Source: Pseudomonas brassicacearum subsp. brassicacearum
Lineage (GTDB): Bacteria; Pseudomonadota; Gammaproteobacteria; Pseudomonadales; Pseudomonadaceae
NCBI RefSeq assembly: GCF_008801605.1
Contig: NZ_VZPJ01000009.1
Coordinates: forward strand, 124,001 to 188,000
Direction: 5' to 3'
Length of the DNA: 64,000 bases
Below are positions 27,116 to 36,498 of the stretch, in pieces. Below the pieces are notes generated by a model. That model was not told the DNA's origin. It ran no database searches and saw nothing but the letters and a program-made list of their open reading frames with translations. Made by a program: the position numbers and the translations under genes. Position 1 is the first letter of the stretch. Each line of letters starts with the position of its first letter.

Positions 27116-28966
27116 ATGGCCGCACCTGCTCCAGCCTTGTCTCACGAGGCAATCATCCAGGCCTCCTGGTCCCGTTGCCGTGCCTTCGGCCTGAACCATC
27201 AAAGCGTGCCGGCCTTCGACCAGTTGCCCGCCCAAGGCATCGCCCAGTTGCTGGAGAGCCAGCATTCACTGGTGCAGACCACCCACCAGGAAGTCCTGCC
27301 GTACTACGAAAACATCCTGAGCAACTCCAACTGCCTGATCATGCTGGCCGACAACCAGGGCCAAGTGCTGACCTCCTGGGGCACCCAGCGCTTCATCGAA
27401 CCGAAACTGGCCCATGGCTTCAGCGCCGGGGCGAGCTGGATGGAGCGCTGCACCGGCACCAACGCCATCGGCACCGCGCTGGCCTGCGAACAGGCGGTGC
27501 ACATCGAGCACGATGAACACTTCCTCAAGGCCAATCGCTTCATGACCGGCTCCGCCGCGCCGATCTTCGATGCCGAGCGCAAGGTCATCGCCGTGCTGGA
27601 CGTCTCCAGTGACAGCTACCTGCCGCCCTCCCATACCCTGGGCATGGTCAAGATGATGAGCCAGACCGTGGAGAACCGGCTGATCCTCAACCTGTTTCGC
27701 GGTGAACACTTTCAACTGACCTTCAACACCGGCCTGAACAACCTCGACAGCCAATGGGCCGGGCTGCTGATCTTCGATGAGAGCGGCCAGGTCCTGTCCG
27801 CCAACCGTCGGGCCGACAACCTGCTGGGCCTGAGCCTGTCGCGGGTCAGCATCGAAAGCCTGTTCAAGGTCTCGCTGCTGGAACTGCTGAACCAGCCCGA
27901 CGGCCTGCCGTTCGCCCTGCAAGCGTCCGGCAGCAATCGTTTCCAGTGCTTGCTCAGGCGCCCGAGCCAGGTTTCTATCAAGGCGCGGGTCTTTACCGAG
28001 CCCGCGCCCATGCCGACCTCGGCTCCTGCCTCCCATGTCATCAGCCTCAACACCCTGCACTTCGGTGACAGCCGCGTGGAGAAAGCCGTGCGCCAGGCCG
28101 AGCGCTTGCTGGAGAAGGACATTCCGCTGCTGATCCACGGCGAGACCGGCGTTGGCAAGGAGGTCTTCGTCAAAGCCCTGCACCAGGCCAGTTCGCGCTG
28201 CAAGCAGCCGTTCATTGCCGTCAACTGCGCAGCGATCCCCGCCGAGTTGGTGGAATCGGAATTGTTCGGTTATGAAAAAGGCGCCTTCACCGGCGCCAAT
28301 CAGAAAGGCAGCATCGGCCTGATCCGCAAGGCCGACCGGGGCACGCTGTTCCTCGACGAGATCGGCGACATGCCCCTGCCGACCCAGGCCCGGCTGCTGC
28401 GAGTCTTGCAGGAACGTTGCGTACAGCCGGTGGGCAGCGCGGAGCTGTTCCCGGTGGACATCCGCATCATCTCCGCCACCAACCGCTCGCTGCGTGAACA
28501 GGTGCAGTTGGGGCGGTTTCGCGAAGACTTGTACTACCGCATCGGCGGCCTGACCCTGGAACTGCCACCGCTGCGCGAACGCAGCGATAAACAGGCCCTG
28601 TTCAAACGCCTGTGGGAACACCACCGCGAACCGACCCAATGGGCCGGCCTGAGCCGCGAGGTACTGGACCTGTTCGAGCGCCATCCATGGCCGGGCAACC
28701 TGCGACAGGTCAGCAGCGTGCTGCAAGTGGCCCTGGCAATGGCCGAGGAGCAGCCGATCCGCCCGGAACACCTGCCCGACGACTTCTTTGTCGACCTTGA
28801 AATGGAACCGGTGGAAACGCCTGAGCCGCTGACGGTGGACCTGAACGATGCCGAGGACCTGAACCGTCAGTTGCAGGCAGTGGGCGGGAATATTTCACAC
28901 CTGGCGCGACGGCTGGGGGTCAGCCGCAATACCTTGTACAAACGCTTGCGGCAACTGGAAAGCTGA
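27116..28966 (+). CDS. Sigma-54-dependent transcriptional activator (AcoR-like, GAF-AAA+-Fis)
   Basis: A 616-residue enhancer-binding protein. The N-terminal ~200 residues look like a ligand-sensing GAF domain of the AcoR group (WMERCTGTNAIGTAL, FMTGSAAPIFD). The central AAA+ domain has Walker A GETGVGKEV near residue 342 and the sigma-54 contact loop GAFTGA near 389. The C-terminus ends in a Fis-type helix-turn-helix (HLARRLGVSRNTLYKRL). It is divergent from the ABC operon, which has a matching sigma-54 promoter, so it probably activates that operon on sensing the transported alcohol or polyol. Confidence 0.93.
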   Translation: MAAPAPALSHEAIIQASWSRCRAFGLNHQSVPAFDQLPAQGIAQLLESQHSLVQTTHQEVLPYYENILSNSNCLIMLADNQGQVLTSWGTQRFIEPKLAHGFSAGASWMERCTGTNAIGTALACEQAVHIEHDEHFLKANRFMTGSAAPIFDAERKVIAVLDVSSDSYLPPSHTLGMVKMMSQTVENRLILNLFRGEHFQLTFNTGLNNLDSQWAGLLIFDESGQVLSANRRADNLLGLSLSRVSIESLFKVSLLELLNQPDGLPFALQASGSNRFQCLLRRPSQVSIKARVFTEPAPMPTSAPASHVISLNTLHFGDSRVEKAVRQAERLLEKDIPLLIHGETGVGKEVFVKALHQASSRCKQPFIAVNCAAIPAELVESELFGYEKGAFTGANQKGSIGLIRKADRGTLFLDEIGDMPLPTQARLLRVLQERCVQPVGSAELFPVDIRIISATNRSLREQVQLGRFREDLYYRIGGLTLELPPLRERSDKQALFKRLWEHHREPTQWAGLSREVLDLFERHPWPGNLRQVSSVLQVALAMAEEQPIRPEHLPDDFFVDLEMEPVETPEPLTVDLNDAEDLNRQLQAVGGNISHLARRLGVSRNTLYKRLRQLES

Positions 28967-29019
28967 TACGAAACCTGTGGGAGTGGGCTGGCTCTTGTTG
29001 ATTGAGTACATATCCGTTG

Positions 29020-29190
29020 CTGCGGTAACGGCCACTTAGGGTTCCGCCCTGACGGCGAGTCACTTTCGAAAAGCCCGGAAGCCGGCCCAGTCGAAAGTAA
29101 CCAAAGCGCTACATGCCCCACCACTCGGTGCCTCGCTTAGGCTCGGCATGCCTGAACGAAGGCATTGCTCCGTGGGCCCGCCGCGATCAA
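29020..29190. repeat. Fragment of a dispersed intergenic Pseudomonas sequence
   Basis: The stretch with GGTTCCGCCCTGACGGC, CACTTTCGAAAAG, AAAGTAACCAAAGCGC and CCCCACCACTCGGTGCC looks like a dispersed noncoding repeat that I recall from several fluorescent Pseudomonas genomes. No ORF of coding quality is present. The identification is from memory and needs a genome-wide search. Confidence 0.45.
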
Positions 29191-29198
29191 CGTCCGAC

Positions 29199-29400
29199 GC
29201 GAGGCGGCCTGACAGCCGGCCTGACTCTCCCGGTCGTACACCCATCAGACCTGTGGGAGCAAAGCTTGCTCGCGAGGCGGCCTGACAGCCGACCTGGCTC
29301 TCCCGGTCATACACCCGTCAGATCTGTGGGAGCAAAGCTTGCTCGCGAGGCGGCCTTGCGGCCGGCCTGACTCTCCCGGTCATACTCGCTCCCACAGGTG
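29199..29400. repeat. 73-bp tandem repeat carrying REP cores (about 2.7 copies)
   Basis: GCGAGGCGGCCT starts at 29199, 29272 and 29345, exactly 73 bases apart. Each unit continues with GACTCTCCCGGTC or a close variant. The first two units also contain a REP half (CTGTGGGAGCAAAGCTTGCTC). The third unit breaks off and ends in an inverted REP arm (CTCGCTCCCACAGG). Together with the preceding fragment it fills the 28967-29431 gap. Confidence 0.93.
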
Positions 29401-29431
29401 TTTTCGCTTAACTGATTGGCATTACTCCGAC

Positions 29432-29944
29432 TTAGTCGAACGCACCATTGAGCACTTCATAGATGATGCCAGTGGCGATCGCCACCAGGATCAGGTCCGT
29501 GCCGACCTGTTGCCACTCATAGCCGTCATAGTGCGGCAACCGCCCCAGCAGTCGCCCATCGAGCTTTTTGGCGATACCGGGTGGCAACGGCTTGCCTCGT
29601 GCAAGATTTTTCTGGATGCCTGGCGGCAACGCCGGGCCGGGGCTCCAGTAATCGCGATAACCGCCAATCACACCGAGGATGCCGCTGCGGTCGAGGCTCG
29701 GGCCGTTATGCCAATCGCCGCCGCCACCACCTTGGTTGCCTTTGCCGCCCTGGTTACCCTTGTTACCGGGATTTCCTTGGCCGCCCTTGTTGCCCTGCCC
29801 GCCTTTGCCTCCCTGTCCGTGGCCAGGACCTTGATCGAATTGAGCGTTTCCCTTGCCGTTGCCCGGGTCCGCGACAACAATGCCAGGGCCAGCCGCCAGG
29901 GCGAAACAGGTCACTGCAGCAACCAACGAGCGCGATTTGAACAT
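29432..29944 (-). CDS. CigR-like / RcnB-type exported Gly-rich protein
   Basis: A 170-residue protein with a Sec signal peptide ending around VVADPGN, then a low-complexity tract of Gly, Asn, Gln and Lys (residues ~27-77), and a C-terminal domain with PPGIQKNLARGKPLPPGIA and YEWQQVGTDLILVAIATG. The C-terminal pattern fits the family that includes Salmonella CigR and RcnB, and similar Pseudomonas proteins are annotated as CigR-family. Role in this organism is unknown. It converges on repeat DNA and is divergent from the MFS gene. Confidence 0.8.
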   Translation of the reverse strand: MFKSRSLVAAVTCFALAAGPGIVVADPGNGKGNAQFDQGPGHGQGGKGGQGNKGGQGNPGNKGNQGGKGNQGGGGGDWHNGPSLDRSGILGVIGGYRDYWSPGPALPPGIQKNLARGKPLPPGIAKKLDGRLLGRLPHYDGYEWQQVGTDLILVAIATGIIYEVLNGAFD

Positions 29945-30073
29945 GGCAGTTCTCTCAAAAAAGGGATGACCCCTGTAAAGATATAGAGACTAACGGTGAT
30001 ATTAGTTCCATATCACGCTGAGCGCCGTTTGCCTGGACCGGATAACACCTGAACACAGCAATCAAGGAGTTTC

Positions 30074-31285
30074 ATGCGCAAGGATTACCTGGCTTTTTTC
30101 GTCTCGATGTTCCTCTCCCGGTTGGCCGACCAGATTTTGCTGTTCATCGTCCCGCTGATTGTTTTCCAGACCACCAACAGCGTCGCCTGGGCAGGCCTGG
30201 CGTTCTTCGTCGAGTCCTTGCCACGCTATCTGGCGTTCCCCATCTGCGGCGCGCTGTGCGACAAGTTTTCGCCGATTCGCATCCTGCACATCAGCCAGGT
30301 CTATCGCGCCGTCGCCTGCGGGGTGACGGTCGTGCTCTATGGTGTCTTCGGCGGTATCTATTGGATCGTCGCGCTCTCGACCCTGTGCGGCGTGCTGACC
30401 ACGCAGGGCATCATGGCCCGCGAAGTGGTGATGCCGTACATCTTCAAGCACTACACCTACACCAAGACCCTGTCCTACTCGCAAATCGCCGACCAGACCG
30501 GCTTGGTACTGGGCCCGCTGATCGCTGCGCTGCTGCTTGAGGTGTGGGCGTGGCACTGGGTGGTGCTGGCGATTGCCGGGCTGTTCCTGCTGGCGGACCT
30601 GGCGATGCTGTACTGGCAGCGCATCAGTTCGGTCACCCTGGAAACCTTCGAGCAACATCACGATCTCTGGCTGAACCCATTGCGCATTGCCTTAGGCCAC
30701 ATTCGCAACCTGGCGGAACTGAAAAAGATCATCAGCCTGGCAGTGGGCGTCAACCTGATCATCGGCGTCACCCTCGCCACCTCGGCGGCCATGGTCATCG
30801 GCCATTACGGCGCCGACAAGGATGACTACGCAGGTTTACAGGCAGCCGGTGCCGTCACCACCATCCTCATCCTGTTTCTCCTGGCTCGGGTCACCTTGCC
30901 CTTGAAACTACTGGGTGCCCTCTCCTACACGCTGATTGCCGTCGGCGCCTTCATCACCGCCCTCAGTCCGAACACAGGGGGCTACGTCGTCGGTTTCTTG
31001 CTGATTGTCGGTTTCGACAAAATGTTCAACGTCTACTTCCGCACCCTCCGCCAGCAAGTCATTCCGCCCCAGGACTTCGGCAAGACCGTCGGCGTCATCA
31101 CACTGCTCAACAACCTGTCGCAACCGCTCGCGGGCCTGCTGGTCGCGGTGCTGGCCGCGCCGGTTGGAACGCAGCAGGTGATTCTGCTGTTGGCGGTTGC
31201 CACCAGTCTGATCGGAGCCGCAGTGGTTGTGCTGCACAGGCATTCGACATACCGATCAAGCGTCTACAACGCCGAGACCGACTGA
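30074..31285 (+). CDS. MFS transporter
   Basis: A 403-residue protein with about 12 hydrophobic segments. The conserved loop between helices 2 and 3 is present as GALCDKFSPIRIL, and a central hydrophilic loop near residues 185-220 splits the two halves. AAGGAG lies upstream of the ATG. It resembles the MFS exporters of drugs or siderophores, but no neighbouring gene points to a substrate. Confidence 0.85.
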   Translation: MRKDYLAFFVSMFLSRLADQILLFIVPLIVFQTTNSVAWAGLAFFVESLPRYLAFPICGALCDKFSPIRILHISQVYRAVACGVTVVLYGVFGGIYWIVALSTLCGVLTTQGIMAREVVMPYIFKHYTYTKTLSYSQIADQTGLVLGPLIAALLLEVWAWHWVVLAIAGLFLLADLAMLYWQRISSVTLETFEQHHDLWLNPLRIALGHIRNLAELKKIISLAVGVNLIIGVTLATSAAMVIGHYGADKDDYAGLQAAGAVTTILILFLLARVTLPLKLLGALSYTLIAVGAFITALSPNTGGYVVGFLLIVGFDKMFNVYFRTLRQQVIPPQDFGKTVGVITLLNNLSQPLAGLLVAVLAAPVGTQQVILLLAVATSLIGAAVVVLHRHSTYRSSVYNAETD

Positions 31286-31519
31286 CCCTATCGGGGGGGG
31301 CCGGATTGTATTATCAGTGACTTATTGTTGAGGCATGGTTGCAACGTTGCCGACGTCAATGCACGTCTGTCCGCCATTCGTCACCTGTCGAGTATCGGGG
31401 CCAACAGGCGGCCACGTCTGGCTCAGGGTTTGCACTGGCCTGTCTCAGCAGCCAAGAACGACGTAATTCTGACGCGGCGGCAAATTAATCAATGCTTGGT
31501 CAGCAAACGGAGATGTACT

Positions 31520-31726
31520 GTGTCAACTCTCAACGAAATCGCAGCGAATCACGCGAGAATGGCAAAGTTAAAGGAAGAAGAGTCGATGCGGCTGAGTGCG
31601 CTTCAGGGTCAGGTGGTGGGGAGTTTTGAAATTCCACCCATCGAGGCGCCACAGGAGATGTCGCTGCACTTCATGACGGGCGTACAGGATCACTCGTTTG
31701 GGGAAGCGGCGGCGCTGAGTTTTTGA
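31520..31726 (+). CDS. Small hypothetical protein (68 aa)
   Basis: The GTG at 31520, with GGAG at 31509-31512, gives a 68-residue product: an amphipathic lysine/glutamate-rich N-terminus (AKLKEEESMRLSALQGQV), then a proline-containing segment and FMTGVQDHSFGEAAALSF. I do not recognise the family. The open frame extends further upstream to 31325, but that part has no coding character. It stands alone between the MFS gene and the convergent azlD. Confidence 0.5.
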   Translation: MSTLNEIAANHARMAKLKEEESMRLSALQGQVVGSFEIPPIEAPQEMSLHFMTGVQDHSFGEAAALSF

Positions 31727-31779
31727 CCTGGGTATTGATGGGGTTTCGTCGCTCGCTTGTTCGCGGGCGACTCGACCTT

Positions 31780-32088
31780 TCAGAACTGCCTGGCTAAAGC
31801 AGCTGCAAGTATGCCGGCCGCAATTGCCGGCAGCGGTTTTTTCAGTGTCAGCATGACGATTGCCGTGGTCAGCAAAGCCAGGCGCGCGCCGTTGTCACCT
31901 TTAACCGCCAGCGGAGCCAACACCGCCACCAACACCGAACCGGACATGGCCGTGATGAACTGCTGCACCCGATAGTTGATCGGCACGAACGACATCACGA
32001 AAACACCGCCCCACCGAGTCGCCAATGTCACTGCGGCCATTATCAATATGACAACCAGGGTGCCGTAACCCGCCGTTTCAATGCTCAT
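31780..32088 (-). CDS. azlD: AzlD-family branched-chain amino acid exporter subunit
   Basis: A 102-residue membrane protein with about four hydrophobic segments, typical of the small AzlD subunit that works with AzlC in exporting branched-chain amino acids or analogues. I set the start at 32088, where the ATG overlaps the azlC stop (ATGA). A longer frame to 32106 would run into azlC and lacks support. Confidence 0.87.
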   Translation of the reverse strand: MSIETAGYGTLVVILIMAAVTLATRWGGVFVMSFVPINYRVQQFITAMSGSVLVAVLAPLAVKGDNGARLALLTTAIVMLTLKKPLPAIAAGILAAALARQF

Positions 32089-32795
32089 TGTTTTTTCTCC
32101 ATCCACAGCGCGCCCAGAATGCCCCCCGCCAAAGCGCCGACCACGACATGACTGTTCGCCGGCAAGTACCAGTAAGCCAACAGCGATGAGCAGGCCGCCA
32201 CGGTCCAGATGATGAACATGCGCAGGTTTTTCTTCCCGCCGACGACCATCGCCAACAAGAAACAGCCCATCACCATATCGAGCCCGAAACTGACCGGGTT
32301 CTCAATGGCGCTGCCAAAATGAAGCCCCAGCCAACTGCCCAGGATCCACGCGACCCAGAGTGCAATGCCGCCGCCGAATAAAAGCCCGAGCCCCGGCTTG
32401 CCACGACTGAACGCCTGCATCGCCATGGCCCAGTTGGCGTCCGAAACAACCAGCATGACACCGTAGCGCTTGGCAACGGGCAGCTCCCGCAGCCACGGGT
32501 AAAGCGTCGCGCCCATCAATAAGTGCCGGGCGTTGATGGCGAAGACGGTGATCATCAGCGGAACGACCGGCACTTGCTGGCCCCATAGGTCCAGCGCGGC
32601 AAATTGAGAAGCGCCGGCAAAAACCAGCGTGCTCATGAGCACCGCTGACGTATCACTCAAGCCCGTTTGCGCAGCCGCCAGGCCGAAAGCAACGCCGAAC
32701 ACGACGACGAAAAGAGAGATGGGGATCAGCTGTTTGAAACCGTCGTAGATGTGATTCAACGTCAGCGCGTGCAGGTGGGGTTCAACATTCGACAA
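32085..32795 (-). CDS. azlC: AzlC-family branched-chain amino acid exporter
   Basis: A 236-residue membrane protein with the AzlC pattern: GVAFGLAAAQTGLS, VFAGASQFAALDLW and INARHLLMGATLYPWLRELP. It forms the exporter with AzlD, encoded four bases into its 3' end. The next gene upstream on the same strand, a TSUP permease, is 93 bases away and probably separate. Confidence 0.9.
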   Translation of the reverse strand: MSNVEPHLHALTLNHIYDGFKQLIPISLFVVVFGVAFGLAAAQTGLSDTSAVLMSTLVFAGASQFAALDLWGQQVPVVPLMITVFAINARHLLMGATLYPWLRELPVAKRYGVMLVVSDANWAMAMQAFSRGKPGLGLLFGGGIALWVAWILGSWLGLHFGSAIENPVSFGLDMVMGCFLLAMVVGGKKNLRMFIIWTVAACSSLLAYWYLPANSHVVVGALAGGILGALWMEKKQ

Positions 32796-32888
32796 AACAG
32801 GGCCTCTTCTGAATATCTGCGGGGCAAAAACCGAGAGTATGGGGCTGAATCTGCTTGCCGAACACTTTTTGGCGGGGCAATGGGCAAC

Positions 32889-33653
32889 TCAACCCGCCGA
32901 GATCAGGTCATAGGACAGCTTGCTGATCAGGATCACCAGCAGCACCAGGAACAGCGCGCGGACAAAGGGCACTCCCTTGCGCACCGCCAGCCAGGTGCCG
33001 GTCAGCGCGCCAAAGATATTGAACAGCGCCATCGGCAGCGCTACCAAGTAGAGCACGTTGCCGCTCGGGATAAAGAACAGCAGCGCCGCGACATTGGTGG
33101 CGATATTCACCAGCTTGGCCGACGCCGAGGCGTGCAGGAAGTCGAAGGCGAAGCAGCGAATGAACAGGAAGATCAGGAAGCTGCCGGTGCCCGGTCCGAA
33201 CAAACCGTCGTAGAAACCGATGGCGCCACCGATCAGTACCGCCAGCAGCTTCTCCTTGGTGCCGATGCGCATGGGCTTGTGCAGGCTGCCGAAGTCCTTT
33301 TTCCAGAAGGTGTAGATCGCCATCAATATGATTAGCACCAACACCGCCGGGCGCATCAGTGCCTGCGGCACGATCGATACCGTCGCCGCGCCAGCGAAGG
33401 CCATGACAAAGGCCGCGCCAGCGGCAGGAACCACCAGGCTCCAGTCGATCACCACCTTGCGCAAGAACGAGCGCGCAGCAAAGGCCGTGCCGCAGGCCGC
33501 CGCGACCTTGTTGGTGCCGAGCAGCGCTGCGGGCTGGGCGCTGGGCAGCACATTGAACAGTGCCGGGATCTGGATCAGGCCGCCGCCGCCGACGGCCGCA
33601 TCGATCAGGCCGGCGGCGAAGGCGAAGACACATAGCAGGACGATATCGAACAT
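32889..33653 (-). CDS. TSUP (TauE/SafE) family permease, YfcA-like
   Basis: A 254-residue membrane protein with two related halves carrying DAAVGGGGLIQIPALF and GFYDGLFGPGTGSFL, the paired signatures of the TSUP family that moves sulfur compounds or organic anions. I use the ATG at 33653; 37 further codons upstream are proline- and arginine-rich and do not look like part of the protein. A LysR gene is divergent 233 bases away and could be its regulator. Confidence 0.88.
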   Translation of the reverse strand: MFDIVLLCVFAFAAGLIDAAVGGGGLIQIPALFNVLPSAQPAALLGTNKVAAACGTAFAARSFLRKVVIDWSLVVPAAGAAFVMAFAGAATVSIVPQALMRPAVLVLIILMAIYTFWKKDFGSLHKPMRIGTKEKLLAVLIGGAIGFYDGLFGPGTGSFLIFLFIRCFAFDFLHASASAKLVNIATNVAALLFFIPSGNVLYLVALPMALFNIFGALTGTWLAVRKGVPFVRALFLVLLVILISKLSYDLISAG

Positions 33654-33886
33654 TGAATCAGGCTCTGGCAATAAAGGGGTGGGTGGTCGAGAGGGGGGCT
33701 TTTGGCACCCGCCATTCGTGGGTCGCTTCACCCGCAAGAGCGGTTGCTTTTCTGAGTGTTTCATCCAGCGTCGACATATCCATCGCTCCTGTTTAGCTAC
33801 GTCCTTGTGCTGAGAGCGGGAAGGCTAACGGAAAGGGCTTTTTTGTGTTGCAATGTCATATTGTGAAAAGTGCAATGAGGTAGCCG

Positions 33887-34801
33887 GTGGCGCTGGATAT
33901 GTTGGCTGATCTTGAAGCCTTTGCGACGGTGGCCCGCAAGCGCAGCTTTGTCGTCGCAGCCCGCAGCCTGGGGCGCTCCCCCAGCTCGCTGACCCGCGCC
34001 ATTCAAGGGCTGGAAGAACGCAGCGGGGTCAAGCTGTTCAATCGCTCGGCCAATGCCGTGACGCTGACCGAGGCCGGCGAGCGGCTACTGCCCCACGCCT
34101 ACAGAATGCTCGATCTGCAACGTGAGGCGGACGAGGACCTGGCCGGGCTCAGCGGCCTGGCCACCGGCTGGATCCGCTTTTCCGCACCGCAATCCTTCGC
34201 CCACACGGTGATCCCCGGGTTGATCGCCCAGTACAGCCAGCGTTATCCCGATGTCAGCGTGGATGTGATCTTCACCGATGCGGCGGTCGATCCGGTCAAG
34301 GGCAAGCTGGACTTTTCGATTCGCGGCGCCTTTCCACAATCCAGCGACCTGATCGGCTACCCGCTGTGGAGCTATTCGCGCTACCTCTACGCCAGCCCTG
34401 GCTACCTGGAACGATGCGGGCTGCCGGCTTCCATCGAGGCGCTGGAACAGCACGCATTGATCCTGCACACGGCACCGCGGATTCTCAAGGAATGGAATTT
34501 TCGTGGGCCGGGCCAGGCCGGCAGCTTTCGCGTGCACCCCAAGTTTCGCTTCAGTTCCGGCGCGGCGGTGTTCCAGGCTGCGCTGGCCGGTGCCGGGATT
34601 GCCCGCCTGGCCGACTGGCTGGCGGAGCCGGAAGTGGCGGCGGGACGCCTGGCGCGGGTGTTCCCCGAGTACAAGCTGACCTCCAGCACAGGTGAAGACC
34701 CGCGCATGCATGCGGTCTATCCAGCCGGCAACCTGCCGTTGCGGGTCAAGAACCTGCTGGACATGATCCGTGTCTACGGAGACAGCGTCAGCCGCTCCTG
34801 A
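33887..34801 (+). CDS. LysR-family transcriptional regulator
   Basis: A 304-residue regulator with an N-terminal winged helix-turn-helix (FVVAARSLGRSPSSLTRAIQGLE, spread over residues ~21-43) and a periplasmic-binding-like effector domain. GTG at 33887 has TGAGGT six bases upstream; the ATG at 33899 is the alternative. It is divergent from the TSUP permease, the usual LysR arrangement, so it probably controls that gene. Confidence 0.9.
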   Translation: MALDMLADLEAFATVARKRSFVVAARSLGRSPSSLTRAIQGLEERSGVKLFNRSANAVTLTEAGERLLPHAYRMLDLQREADEDLAGLSGLATGWIRFSAPQSFAHTVIPGLIAQYSQRYPDVSVDVIFTDAAVDPVKGKLDFSIRGAFPQSSDLIGYPLWSYSRYLYASPGYLERCGLPASIEALEQHALILHTAPRILKEWNFRGPGQAGSFRVHPKFRFSSGAAVFQAALAGAGIARLADWLAEPEVAAGRLARVFPEYKLTSSTGEDPRMHAVYPAGNLPLRVKNLLDMIRVYGDSVSRS

Positions 34802-35039
34802 AAGTCGGCCGGCGCCCCCGTTGAAAAAAATAGAGTGAAGCACGTCACAGACCAGGCGACCGCTCAAGTGGCCAGTGCGGAATGTTCCACACCAATGACC
34901 ATAAAACGGCAAAATAAACACCTCAGGCGATTCACTCGCGCCCTTTGTCAAAGATCAAAGCAATCAATGCGCTAGAAACAGAGCACAGGATTTCTTGGAA
35001 GAAAGAAAAATTACTAATGGAAAGCAGGAGCCTTGCAAA

Positions 35040-35468
35040 ATGAGCACAACTGAACAAGTACAAAGCACGGGTAAATACAGCGCCAAGTGGCAGGAACGCT
35101 TTGACTTCTTTGAAACCTATGGTGCACCAAACGACCCGCGCTACAAGGAAGCCGTCAAGACGCTGCCAGGCGTCAAGAAGAAAATCCTCATCAACGCCAA
35201 CGTGATTGCGTTTTTCTTCGGCCCTATCTACCTGTTCGTCCTCGGCCTCTGGAAGAAAAACCTCGCCCTGCTGGGTATTTTCCTGGCGATCAATATCGCA
35301 TTGAGCGTGATTTTCGCAATCCTCGGCATGGAGTTTCCTCGGCCGTTGAGTACAGGCCTGAGCATTGCCCTGTCGATGATGTACGCACTCATGGCCAACT
35401 ACGCCTACTACCTCAAGGAAGTGAAAGGCGAGCAAGGCTGGAACCCGTTCAAAGGCATGCGTCTCTGA
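35040..35468 (+). CDS. DUF2628 domain membrane protein
   Basis: A 142-residue protein: hydrophilic N-terminus with WQERFDFFETYG, then hydrophobic segments (INANVIAFFFGPIYLFVLG and the following two), and a short basic tail. This matches small DUF2628 membrane proteins of unknown function. The ATG at 35040 has GCAGGAG upstream. A strong terminator follows 22 bases after the stop, so it is a single-gene unit. Confidence 0.8.
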   Translation: MSTTEQVQSTGKYSAKWQERFDFFETYGAPNDPRYKEAVKTLPGVKKKILINANVIAFFFGPIYLFVLGLWKKNLALLGIFLAINIALSVIFAILGMEFPRPLSTGLSIALSMMYALMANYAYYLKEVKGEQGWNPFKGMRL

Positions 35469-35489
35469 TTGCAGGCTGGGGTCATCAAG

Positions 35490-35528
35490 AGCCCGCACCT
35501 CATCATGAGTGTGCGGGCTTGTTGTTTC
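35490..35528 (+). terminator. Rho-independent terminator after the DUF2628 gene
   Basis: Stem AGCCCGCAC pairs with GTGCGGGCT across a 12-base loop, followed by a T-rich tail (TGTTGTTT). Confidence 0.9.
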
Positions 35529-35568
35529 TGAGGGTTAAAAATTCTTGGGGAGCAGCATCAGCCGATGC

Positions 35569-35721
35569 TCAACTGCCTCTATGAGCTGAATGTTGTTTTT
35601 TTACACCATCTTTAGCCTTTCGCTCGAAATAGGCATGAACAAACCACAGTGCCAGGGCAAACCCGGCAAAGCCAAAAATGAAGAGCAACACCTCTATTGC
35701 AGTACCTTCATGAGAAAACAT
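35569..35721 (-). CDS. Small single-pass membrane protein (50 aa)
   Basis: The ATG at 35721, with GAGGTG upstream on the minus strand, starts a 50-residue protein whose residues ~9-30 form one transmembrane segment (VLLFIFGFAGFALALWFVHA), followed by a basic tail (ERKAKDGVKKQHSAHRG). The tail is expected in the cytoplasm. No family is recognised. Confidence 0.6.
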   Translation of the reverse strand: MFSHEGTAIEVLLFIFGFAGFALALWFVHAYFERKAKDGVKKQHSAHRGS

Positions 35722-35904
35722 TGTGTTCACCTCATCCTTAAGTGGGTTGATCGAAAATCGCCACGCTTGAAATTTCTCGTAACAATCCAAACATTTTCAG
35801 GGTAGTCGGCAACACCCTGTGTGGCAACCCTCAGCCCGGCATAAACCCCCGGTCTAGACGAGTCGCCGACCAATGACACCTGCACCGCCAAGGCCCGAGT
35901 TCGA

Positions 35905-36258
35905 ATGGAAGCCCGGCTTGTCGATCAGGAGGAATTGGACGAAGAGCACAGGGGACTCTCCCCCGCCCTACTCTTTGAAAGATTGCTAAACCGTCAACCA
36001 GCCGAACAAGATCTCGTCGTGACCCACGGCGACGCGTGCATGCCCAATATCATCGTCGATGACGGTCGTTTTACGGGTTTCATTGACTGCGGTCGGCTGG
36101 GCGTCGCGGATCGATATCAGGACCTGGCGCTGGCAACTCGGGACATTGCCGAGGAGTTGGGAGAACAATGGATCGCGCCGTTTCTGCGGCGATACGCAGT
36201 GCTCGAAGCCGATCAGGATCGAATTTATTTTTATCGGCTTCTGGATGAGTTCTTCTAG
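35905..36258 (+). pseudogene. 5'-truncated aminoglycoside 3'-phosphotransferase (APH(3')-II-like remnant)
   Basis: The 117-residue frame matches the C-terminal part of APH(3')-II/NptII-type kinases in order: VDQEELDEEHRGL, the catalytic loop VTHGDACMPNIIVD, the DFG-like GFIDCGRLGVADRYQDLALA and the ending FYRLLDEFF. The nucleotide-binding N-terminal lobe, roughly 145 residues, is absent. Homology seems to stop only a few codons upstream of the ATG. The catalytic Asp and Asn remain, but without the ATP lobe no activity is expected. Confidence 0.88.
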
Positions 36259-36498
36259 CACCGGCACCCGGTTATGACTGACGATCAGCAACAACCAGGC
36301 GCAATGTCACATCGCTCATAAAGACCGGGCAGATGATTCTCAGATTTATTTCCCAGGCAACCTCAACTGATCCAAGCAAAACGGCTCTCCCTTTCAGGAA
36401 AGCTTCAGCGCAGCGAAGCACTGGAATCCCCCCTTTCTTCCCGATCCATGCATTCGATTGGAATCGGTTAATAACCATCGGGACCGCTAATGCTAACG

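Noticed and set aside
36272..36478. 68-codon minus-strand frame after the aph remnant
   Set aside because: No convincing ribosome site or recognisable family; treated as noncoding.
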